From Gari tellinella (lineage: Eukaryota; Mollusca; Bivalvia; Cardiida; Psammobiidae): 64,000 nt of DNA. The position numbers were made by a program, and so were the translations under genes. The notes below the pieces were generated by a model. The model did no database searches, had not been told where the DNA came from, and was given only the letters and a program-made list of their open reading frames with translations. Positions within the stretch are counted from its first letter, which is position 1. Each line of letters starts with the position of its first letter. Below, piece after piece: positions 13,201 through 25,200 of the stretch. The stretch spans positions 6,324,001 through 6,388,000 of the forward strand of contig OV277864.1 of the NCBI GenBank assembly GCA_922989275.2. The letters run 5' to 3'.

Positions 13201-16200
13201 AACAATCGGACAATATATATGTCTCTGGTTTTATTCCTGGCGTCTGATGCAGCTCCAAACTATTTGCAATTGATTTCAAAGACGCCTTCTTTCGAAAGAA
13301 TAACGTCTTCTCCACTTTAGGTGCCAAAATAACTTACTGGCTGTCGTAGTTTGTATAGTTGCAATCAGAAGAGACACCCCACAGATGGCATGGAACAGAA
13401 TACACACTTTCATCACTTAACTAGATAAATAACTTACTGACTGTTGTAGTGAGTATTGTGGCAATCAGAAGAGACACCCCACAGATGGCATGGAACAGAA
13501 TACACACTGAACTTCACTTTACCTGATACATAACTTACCGGCTGTTGTAGTAAGTACTGTGGCAATTAGAAGAGACACCCCACCGATGGCATGGAACAGA
13601 ATACACGCTGGCTTCACTTTACCTGATAAATAACTTACCGGCTGTTGTAGTAAGTATTGTAGCAATTACAAGAGACACCCCACAGATGGCATGGAACAGA
13701 ATACACGCTGGCTTCACTTTACCAGATAAATAACTTACTGGCTGTTGTAGTAAGTATTGTGGCAATTAGAAGAGACACCCCAAAGATGGCATGGAACAGA
13801 ATACACGCTAGCTTCACTTTACCTGATAAATAACTCACCGGCTGTTGTACATGTAGTAAGTATTGTGGCAATCAGAAGAGACACCCCACATATGGAATGG
13901 AACAGAATACACACTGGCTTCACTTTACCTGATAAATAACTTACTGGCTGTTGTAGTAAGTATTGTGGCAATTAGAAGAGACATCCCACAGATGGCATGG
14001 AACAGAATACACACTGACTTCATTTTACCAGATAAATAACTTACCGGCTGTTGTAGTAAGTTTTGTGGCAACCAGAAGAGACACCCCACATATGGCATGG
14101 AACAGAATACACACTGACTTCACTTTACCAGATAAATAACTTACCGGCTGTTGTAGTAAGTATTGTGGCAATCAGAAGAGACACCCGCAGATGGCATGGA
14201 ACAGAATACACACTGGCTTCACTTTACCTGATAAATAACTCACCGGCTGTTGTAGTAAGTATTGTGGCAATCAGAAGAGACACCCAACATATGGCATTGA
14301 ACAGGATACACATTGACTCCATTTTACCAGATAAATAACTTACCGGCTGTTGTAGTAAGTATTGTGGCAATCAGAAGAGACACCCCACAGATGGCTTGGA
14401 ACAGAATACACACTTGCGTCATTTTACCTGATAAATAACTTACCGACTGTTGTAGTATGTATTGTGGCAATCAGAAGAGACACCCCACAGATGGCTTGGA
14501 ACAGAATACACACTGACTCCACTTTACCAGATAAATAACTTACCTGCTGTTGTAGTAAGTATTGTGGCAATCAAAAGAGACACCCCACAGATGGCATGGA
14601 ACAGAATACACATTGACTTCACCTTACCTGATAATTAACTTACCGGCTGTTGTAGTAAGTATTGTAGCAATCAGAAGAGACATCCCACAGATGGCATGGA
14701 ACAGAATACACACTGACTTCACTTCACCTGATAAAAAACTTACCGGCTTTTGTAGTAAGTACTGTGGCATTCAGAAGGGACATCCCACAGATGACATGGA
14801 ACAGAATACACACTTGCTTCTTTTTACCAGATATATAACTTACTGGCTGTTGTAGTAAGTGTTGTGGCAATCAGAAGAGACACCCACAGATGGCTTGGAA
14901 CAGAATACACACTGCCTTCAATTTACCAGATAAATAACTTACCGGCTGTTGTAGTAAGTATTGTGGCAATCAGAAGAGAAACCACACAGATGGCATGGAA
15001 CAGAATACACACTGACTTCATTTTTCCTGATAAATAACTTACTGGCTGTTGTAGTAAGTATTGTGGCAATCAGAAAAGACACCCACAGATGGCATGGCAC
15101 AGAATACACACTGGCTTCACTTTACCTAATAAATAACTCACCGGCTGTTATAGTAAGTATTGTGGCAATCAGAAGAGACACCAAACATATGGCATGGCAC
15201 AGAATACACACTGGCTTCACTTTACCTAATAAATAACTCACCGGCTGTTGTAGTAAGTATTGTGGCAATCAGAAGAGACACCAAACATATGGCATGGAAC
15301 AGAATACACACTTGCGTCATTTTACCTGATAAATAACTTACCGACTGTTGCAGTAATAGGTATTGTGGCAATTAGAAGAGACACTCCACAGATGGCATGG
15401 AACAGAATACACACTGCCTTCACTTTACCTGATTAATAATTTACCGGCTGTTGTAGTAAGTATTGTGGTATCAGAAGAGACGCCACACAGATGGCATGGA
15501 ACAGAATACTCACTAGCTTCAATTTACCATATACATAACTTACCGGCTGTTGTAGTAAGTACTGTGGCAATTAGAAGAGACACCCTAGAGATGGCATGGA
15601 ACAAAATATACACTGCCTTCACTTTACCAGATACATAACTTACTGGCTGTTGTGGTAAGTGTTGTGGCAATCAGAAGAGACACCCCACAGATGGCATGGA
15701 ACAGAATACACACTGCCTTCACTTTATCAGATAAATAACTTACCGGCTGGTGTAGTACGTATTGTGGCAATCAGAAGAGACGCCACACAGATGGCATGGA
15801 ACAGAATACACACTAGCTTCAATTTACCATATACATAACTTACCGGCTGTTGTAGTAAGTACTGTGGCAATTAGAAGAGACACCCCAGAGATGGCATGGA
15901 ACAAAATATACACTGCCTTCACTTTACCAGATACATAACTTACTGGCTGTTGTAGTAAGTGTTGTGGCAATCAGAAGAGACACCCCACAGATGCCATAGA
16001 ACAGAATACACACTGCCTTCACTTTACCAGATAAATAACTTACCGGCTGGTGTAGTAAGTATTGTGGCAATCAGAAGAGACATTCCAAAGATGGCATGGA
16101 ACAGAATACACACTGACTTCACTTTACCTGATGAATAACTTACCGGCTGTTGTAGTAAGTATTGTGGCAATCAGAAGAAACAGACCACAGATGGCATGGA

Positions 16201-19200
16201 ACAGAATACACACTGACTTCACATTACCAGATAAATAATTTACCGGCTGTTGTAGTAAGTATTGTGGCAATCAGAAGAGACACCCCACAGACGGCATGGA
16301 ACAGAATACACACTTTCTTCACTTTACCTGATAAATAACTTACTGGCTGTTGTAGTTAGTATTGTGGCAATCAGAAGAGACGCCTCACAGATGGCATGGA
16401 CCAGAATACACACTAGCTTCAATTTACCAGATACATAACTTACCGGCTGTTGTAGTAAGTACTGTGGCAATTAGAAGAGACACCCCACAGATGGCATGGA
16501 ACAGAATACACGCTGGCTTCACTTTACCAGATAAATAACTTACCGGCTGTTGTAGTGAGTATTGTGGCAATCAGAAGAGACACCCCACAGACGGCATGGA
16601 ACAGAATACACACTTTCTTCACTTTACCTGATAAATAACTTACTGGCTGTTGTAGTTAGTATTGTGGCAATCAGAAGAGACGCCTCACAGATGGCATGGA
16701 CCAGAATACACACTAGCTTCAATTTACCAGATACATAACTGACCGGCTGTTGTAGTAAGTACTGTGCCAATTAGAAGAGACACCCCACATATGGCATGGA
16801 ACAGAATATACACTGCCTTCACTTTACCAGATACATAACTTACCGGCTGTTGTAGTAAGTATTGTGGCAATCAGAAGAGACACCCCACAGATGACATGGA
16901 ATAGAATACATATTGACTCCACTTTACCTGATAAATAACTTACCGGCTGTTGTAGTAAGTATTGTGGCAATCAGAAGAGACACCCCACAGATGGCATGGA
17001 ACAGAATACACATTGACTTCACTTGACCTGATAAATAACTTACCGGCTGTTGTAGTAAGTATTGTGACAATCAGAAGAGACATCCCACAGATGGCATGGA
17101 ACAGAATACACACTGACCTCACTTTACCTGATAAATAACTTACCGGCTTTTGTAGTAAGTATTGTGGCATTCAGAAGGGACATCCCACAGATGGCATGGA
17201 ACTGAATACACACTTGCTTCTTTTTACTAGATATATAACTTACTGGCTGTTGTAGTAAGTGTTGTGGCAACCAGAAGAGACACCCCACAGATGGCATGGA
17301 ACAGAATACACACTGCCTTCACTTTACCAGATAAATAACTTACCGGCTGGTGTAGTAAGTATTGTGGCAATCAGAAGAGACATTCCAAAGATGGCATGGA
17401 ACAGAATACACACTGACTTCCGTTTACCTGATAAATAACTTACCGGCTGTTGTAGTAAGTATTGTGGCAATCAGAAGAAACAGCCCACAGATGGCATGGA
17501 ATAGAATACACACTGACTTCACATTACCAGATAAATGATTTACCGGCTGTTGTAGTGAGTATTGTGGCAATCAGAAGAGACACCCCACAGATGGCATGGA
17601 ACAGACTACACACTGACTTCACTTCACCTGATAAATAACTTACCGGCTGTTGTAGTAAGTATTGTGGTAATCAGAAGAGACGCCTCACAGATGGCATGGA
17701 ACAAAATACGCACTGACTTCAGTTTACCCGATAAATAATTTACTGGCTGTTGTTATAAGTATTGTGGCAATCAGAAGAGACACCCCACAGATAGCATGGA
17801 ACAGAATACACACTGTCTTCACTTTTTTACTGATAAATAACTTACCGGCTGTTGTAGTAATAGGTATTGTGGCAATCAGAAGAGACACCCAACATGTGGC
17901 ATGGAACAGAATACACACTTTCTTCACTTTACCTGATAAACAACTTACCGGCTTTTGTAGTTAGTAGTGTGGCAAACAGAAGAGACGCATCACAGATGGC
18001 ATGGAACAGAATACACACTAGCTTCAATTTACCAGATACATAACTTACCGGCTGTTGTAGTAAGTACTGTGGCAATTAGAAGAGACACCCCACATATTGC
18101 ATGGAACATAATATACACTGCCTTCACTTTACCAGATACATAACTTACCGGCTGTTGTAGTAAGTATTGTGGCAATCAGAAGAGACACCGCACAGATGAC
18201 ATGGAATAGAATACATATTGACTCCACTTTACCTGATAAATAACTTACCGGCTGTTGTAGTAAGTATTGTGGCAATCAGAAGAGACACCCCACAGATGGC
18301 ATGGAACAGAATACACATTGACTTCACTTGACCTGATAAATAACTTACCGGCTGTTGTAGTAAGTATTGTGACAATCAGAAGAGACATCCCACAGATGGC
18401 ATGGAACAGAATACACACTGACCTCACTTTACCTGATAAATAACTTACCGGCTTTTGTAGTAAGTATTGTGGCATTCAGAAGGGACATCCCACAGATGGC
18501 ATGGAACTGAATACACACTTGCTTCTTTTTACTAGATATATAACTTACTGGCTGTTGTAGTAAGTGTTGTGGCAACCAGAAGAGACACCCCACAGAAAGC
18601 ATGGAACAGAATACACACTGCCTTCACTTTACCAGATAAATAACTTACCGGCTGGTGTAGTAAGTATTGTGGCAATCAGAAGAGACATTCCAAAGATGGC
18701 ATGGAACAGAATACACACTGACTTCCGTTTACCTGATAAATAACTTACCGGCTGTTGTAGTAAGTATTGTGGCAATCAGAAGAAACAGCCCACAGATGGC
18801 ATGGAATAGAATACACACTGACTTCACATTACCAGATAAATGATTTACCGGCTGTTGTAGTGAGTATTGTGGCAATCAGAAGAGACACCCCACAGATGGC
18901 ATGGAACAGACTACACACTGACTTCACTTCACCTGATAAATAACTTACCGGCTGTTGTAGTAAGTATTGTGGTAATCAGAAGAGACGCCTCACAGATGGC
19001 ATGGAACAAAATACGCACTGACTTCAGTTTACCCGATAAATAATTTACTGGCTGTTGTTATAAGTATTGTGGCAATCAGAAGAGACACCCCACAGATAGC
19101 ATGGAACAGAATACACACTGGCTTCACTTTTTTACTGATAAATAACTTACCGGCTGTTGTAGTAATAGGTATTGTGGCAATCAGAAGAGACACCCAACAT

Positions 19201-22200
19201 GTGGCATGGAACAGAATACACACTTTCTTCACTTTACCTGATAAACAACTTACCGGCTTTTGTAGTTAGTATTGTGGCAAACAGAAGAGACGCATCACAG
19301 ATGGCATGGAACAGAATACACACTAGCTTCAATTTACCAGATACAAAACTTACCGGCTGTTGTAGTAAGTACTGTGGCAATTAGAAGAGACACCCCACAG
19401 ATGGCATGGAACAGAATACACACTTGCTTCACTTTACCAGATATATAACTTACCGGCTGTTGTAGTAAGTATTGTGGAAATCAGAAGAGACACCCCACAG
19501 ATGGCATGGAACAGAATACACACTGACTTCACTTTACCATATAAATAATTTACTGGCTGTTTTAGTTAGTATTGTGGCAATTAGACGATACACACCACAG
19601 ATGGCATGGAACAGAATACACACTGGCTTCATTTTACTTGATAAATAACGTACTGGCTGTTGTAGTGAGTATTGTGGCAATCAGTAGAGACACCCCACAG
19701 ATGATATGGAACAGAAGACACACTGACTTCACTTTACCAGATAAATAATTTACCGGCTGTTGTAGTTAGTAGTGTGGCAATTAGAAGAGACACCAAACAG
19801 ATGGCATGGAACAGAATATACACTGCCTTCACTTTACCAGATACATAACTTACTGGCTGTTGTAGTAAGTGTTGTGGCAATCAGAAGAGACACCCCACAG
19901 ATGGCATGGAACAGAATACACACTGCCTTCACTTTACCAGATAAATAACTTACCGGCTGGTGTAGTAAGTATTGTGGCAATCAGAAGAGACATTCCAAAG
20001 ATGGCATGGAACAGAATACACACTGACTTCACTTTACCTGATAAATAATTTACTGGCTGTTTTAGTTAGTATTGTGGCAATCAGAAGAGACACCCCACAG
20101 ATGGCATGGAACAGAATACACGCTGGCTTCACTTTACCTGATAAATAACGTACTTGCTGTTGTAGTGAGTATTGTGGCAATCAGTAGAGACACCCCACAG
20201 ATGATATGGAACAGAATACACACTGACTTCACTTTACCAGATAAATAATGTACCGGCTGTTGTAGTTAGTAGTGTGGCAATTAGAAGAGACACCAAACAG
20301 ATGGCATGGAACAGAATACAAACTTTCTTCACTTTACCTGATAAATAATTTACCGGCTGTTGTAGTTAGTAGTGTGGCAATTAGAAGAGACACCAAACAG
20401 ATGGCATGGAACAGAATACACACTTTCTTCACTTTACCTGATAAATAACTTACCGGCTGTTGTAGTAAGTACTGTGGCAATCAGAAGAGACAGCCCACAG
20501 ATGGCATGGAACAGGATACACACTTGCTTCACTTTACCTGTTAAATAACTTACCGGCTGTTGTACTGAGTTTTGTGGCAATCAGAAGAGACACCCCACAG
20601 ATGGCATGGAACAGCATACACACTTTCTTCATCTTACCTGATAAATAACTTACCGGCTGTTGTAGTAATAGGTATTGTGGCAATCAGAAGAGACACCCAA
20701 CATATGGCATGGAACAGAATACACATTGACTTCACTTTACCTGATACATAACTTACCGGCTGTTCTAGTTAGTATTGTGGCAATCAGAAGAGACACCTCA
20801 CAGATGGCATGGAACAGAATACACACTAGCTTCAATTTACCAGATAAATAACTTACTGGCTGTTGTAGTAAGTATTGTGGCACTCAGAAGAGACACCCCA
20901 CAGATGGCATGGAACAGAATACACACTGACTTCACTTTACCTGGTAATTAACTTACCGGCTGTTGTAGTAATAGGTATTGTGGCAATCAGAAGTGACACC
21001 CAACATAATTATGGCATGGACTAGAATACACACTTTCTTCACTTTACCAGATAAATAACTTACTGGCTGTTGTATTTAGTATTGTGGCAATCAGAAGAGA
21101 CACCCCGCAAATAACATGGAATAGAATACACACTGGCTTCACTTTACCTGATAAATAACTTACCGGCTGTTGTAGTAAGTATTGTGGCAATTAGAAGAGA
21201 CACCCCGCAAATAACATGGAATAGAATACATGCTGGCTTCCGACCGTATCTAGAAATTCAATTGTTAAATACAGTTGGTAAGACGTAAGTTTTCCCCAAT
21301 AAACGTATTAATTCTTTTCTTCCTGAAACTTTAAATGGACAATTCCAGTTTCCATTTGAATCTAGTCCATTTCTGACTTTTAATGGTTGTTTTTGTCAAT
21401 AATTGGCATTATGACAAACAGTGAAGACCCTGATCCGAGGGCTCATTTCGGAGCCCTCTGATCTGGGTATTCACTGTTTGCATAGGACAAATGCACTATT
21501 CGCATGTATACTGTTTGAAAAGGACGCCTATATGCGGGACTAGGGTTCAAAGGGTTAATGCTGAAAGCTTCTGTCTATTGCAAACGAATAAATCGGCGTC
21601 TATTCAGATTCCAAACCGTTTGCCACTGCGGTAAGAATTGAGTCCCAAAATATTCGACAAATTATTATTTGATTTATTTTATTGCATAGCGTTGCTATAA
21701 GCTTTGTTTAGACGGGAGAGAATGGTGATTTCTCCACTGTTTCTATGCATATGAGAAGGAAACAAGCGTGTATATTCTCGAATTCTGAGATCCTTTGCAA
21801 ACAGTTTTGAGTCAGATAGAACGCCGAATTTACTGTTCCCACAGTGGTTATTAATTCGAGGCATTGGTTCCACTAGATCGGCTAGGAAACATGTTCGAAT
21901 GCAGTTTTGAAAACATTCACAGATACGAAGAAACTTTTGGAAAAAGCACATGTAAGGCTGTTTTAAGTCGTTACTCCACAAATATGTCTGTGTACACCTT
22001 CATCCACTGAATAATGTTGTTGTTGCTGCTAAGGTTTATAGTCCCGCATAAGCTTTTTCATGTGCGTCATCCCATTTGTCTCAGGATTGGGACAATGGTT
22101 AGCATCATGTAATCCACTGAATAAAATAGAATAGTTCCACTTAATATAGTATATATGAATAACTGAATTCGCATCTTAACCCTTTGAACAATAATCACGC

Positions 22201-25200
22201 ATACAGTGGAGAATCTGTTATTCTTTCCCAATAAACGCGTTTACGCTAAAACTATTATTTACAATACAAACAGTTTGGAGCCAGATCAGACGCCGGGTAA
22301 CCCGGCGTCTGATCAGGCTCCAAACTGTTTGCCACCAAGATAAACATGAATGATCAGAATTGTCCAAAAGTTGTTCTTTTCTACTTTTTAGTGCTTTGCG
22401 TTTGCGTACGTTTGCGTTTAAACGGGAAAGAATAACAGATTCTCCACTGTATGTGCGTCCTTTGCATACAGTGCAGCTGTACAAAGTACAATTATCAAAT
22501 GTAAACAATGAAGTTCCAGTCAGCACTGTTTGTCATATTCTATTATTTTGTTGTTAAAATCCCTTTGTAGACAAAATGGACCATACTAAAATGGAAAGTG
22601 AAAATATTCCTGTCAAAGTTTTAGGGAGGAAAGGGTTGAGAAATGTTTTCTACATCCTAGCAGATTTAATATTAAAGCAGATTGGAAGTGACGTAAAGCA
22701 GAATAATGCACATTCCTCGTTATTTTCAACCAGTTTTATTGTAAAAAGTCGCCCCGTACTTCATTCTCAGTGTTGTTATACTTTCTGGTCCTTGGGAATC
22801 ATTGATTTCAGCACATTTACAGTTGAAAGTTGAATTCCGCTTGGGGCGTGAGTACTGTTGCATATTTCAGTATTGCTCATGAACACTCAATTAAACCGAG
22901 TCTGCAATTTTCAGTATTTGCTTTGTTTTCCGTGCTTTCAAAGGATCTCCCCTTATTCAGAACTTTTAAGTTTTAACTGTCTTCAATACTAGAAACAGGT
23001 CATTTCGGGAATGGGTTACATGTAATAAAATGTTCCAACAATTCATACGTTGTAATGTCCCTGTAGCTAGTTCACCTACCTGTTTATCATTGAATACTCC
23101 ATGAAGGCCGCAGGATACTCCACTACTGAGCCCAGGAAGAAGTTGAGGAAGCGATCACCGGCCAGATTGGAGGAGATCAGCATGATGCCGTAGTACGTGG
23201 TGCTGTTTGTGATCCTACACAAAGAAGGAACTTTACAAACCGTTTAACCCTTTTCCACATGGCATTTCCTGGTGTAGACTTAGCGCAGGGCTTCCATTTC
23301 TCGGGATTTTTCATAAATCTCCGGATTTATTTTCTAGAACATGGTAGCTTAAAGCAGGCTGAAAGTAAAGCAGAATGCACCATAAGGCGCATTCTGCTTT
23401 ACTTCCAACCTGCTTTAAGTAGTCACGTGTCAACAAAAACTAGAAACAGGCTATGGGGTAAAGGTACGATTCGTAAATTCGCAATTGAAAAATGCAAATT
23501 TCGAAATCTTAGGATTTTTCATGTCAACTTATGGCAGCCATTTAGCGTCATGTTCTATTCATTGTGTCTCATGCTTATTTGTTATTCGATATTCAAGCCT
23601 TATGGCTTGTGTAACATGCATAGCGCTGAGTGTCGTTGTGAGACTGCAGGGTTCAATGAGCAACGAAGCAAGAAGCACTAGGAATAAAGCATAACGCTAA
23701 GTTATGCACAAAATAATAAGCAATAAAGCAACACTCATAAGGAATAAAGCCTAAATCAAGATATAATGCAATTTATGATAAGAAACAAAGCATCAAGCAT
23801 TTTGGAAGTTTTGCCCTATTACTCTTTCAAAAATGGCAACACAATGCCTGATATTGCCGTACAGTGATTTGTTTAGGAAGTGCACTTTCAAGTCAAACAT
23901 ACTAGATCAACATAAATTTATGAAATTCAGTTTTCTGCAGTAAAAATCAATACTGCTAAATATTGGTAAAGTATTAGATCAAAACAGGTCACAACAAAAT
24001 AACGTACTATATATATAAAGGATTCCCCGTACTATTCACTTTTTCTATTTCTCTTTTTTTGACACATATCTTCTGACTATAATTTAGATTCTAATTCGAA
24101 TAAAGGATTTTCAGCGTATCACGGACCGAGTAACATTTGCAGTGGTCATCTTTGTATTTGTTTAAAAATGCACGTGCATTAGTTCGGATTGTTAAGATAT
24201 CGTATCCACGGTGCCAATAACTGGTTATTATAGGGTATCCTTCCGGTTATTGGCATTCCGGCTAGTGGTTTATTGACTGACATGTTTGTTACTGTTTATA
24301 GTAAACGTAACGATAAGTCATTATACAGTGGAGAAAACGTTATTATTTCCCCATAAACTCGTTTACGCTATATCTATTATTTTCTATGCAAACAGTTTGG
24401 AGCCAGATCAGATGCCGGGTAACCCGGCGTCTGATCAGGCTCCAAACTGTTTGCCACTCAGAATAAAATAAATGGTCAGGATTGTCAATAGGTTGTCTTT
24501 TTCTACGTTTTAGTGTAATGCGTTTGCGTACGTTTGCGTTTAAACGGGAAAGAATAAAGTTTTCTCCACTGTACCTACCAAGCAAACCACAAAATGAAGG
24601 ATGTGAACAGTAAGCGTCGTGACTTTAACAGGTCTCTTATCGTTAAGCTCTTTGATTTAGTCTTAGCTGGCTTTCCGCTTTCAACTTCCCTGTTTACTTC
24701 GACCTCTCCGTTTGTCGGATTCAATATCAAGCCAGCCTTGTCAGCTTTCGGAATAAGTTCTGTTGTAAATAAAAATGGTCGCCATCAATCAATGTATATA
24801 TTGTACAGTGGAAGAGGCGCTATTCTGACTAAATGTGTTCTAAAACATGTATGTAATTTGCAAACAGTTTTGAGCCAGGTCATACGCCATCTACAGTGGA
24901 GAATCTGTTATTCTTTCCCGTATAAACGCAAACGTACGCAAACGCAAAGCGCTAAAACGTAGAAAAGAACAAATTTTGGACAATTCTGATATTTCGTGTT
25001 TATCTTGGTGGCAAACAGTTTTGAGCCTGATCAGACGCCGGGTTACCCGGCGTCTGATCTGGCTCCAAACTGTTTGCACTGCAAATAATAGTTTTAGCGT
25101 AAACGCGTTTATTGGGAAAGAATAACACATTCTCCACTGTACTGTTTGTCACTGCAACTGAAACAAATAGTCAATAATTTTAAAAAGTTGTTATTTACAA

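Larger units (their letters stand above)
13331..21249 (-). repeat. Exon-derived minisatellite: ~79 tandem copies of SLC22 exon 8 plus its donor
   Basis: Unit length is almost always 100 bp, with a few of 97-104. On the minus strand each unit holds about 78 nt matching exon 8 from its fourth codon (GTGTATTCTGTTCCATGCC to ACAACAGCCG), then a donor GTAAGT and TTATTTATC. Roughly half the units continue AGGTAAAG and the others TGGTAAAG. The rightmost unit is the real exon 8. Translations show repeated [18 protein letters not shown]. Units cannot be read through as protein: 100 nt shifts the frame, and stops follow the donor. The array occupies intron 8 of gene A. Confidence 0.93.

Noticed and set aside
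13757..19384. Open frames of 60-97 codons repeating [13 protein letters not shown]... or [17 protein letters not shown]
   Set aside because: Products of the 100-bp satellite. Frames shift with each unit and stops follow each donor, so no multi-helix protein is encoded by reading through.
13331..21249. CRISPR-like array of regular ~100-bp repeats
   Set aside because: The whole unit repeats with no unique spacers, and it is an SLC22 exon copy in an intron of an animal gene.
23259..23681. 140-codon plus-strand frame near exon 7
   Set aside because: It crosses a family C hairpin and low-complexity sequence, and shows no domain or splice signals.
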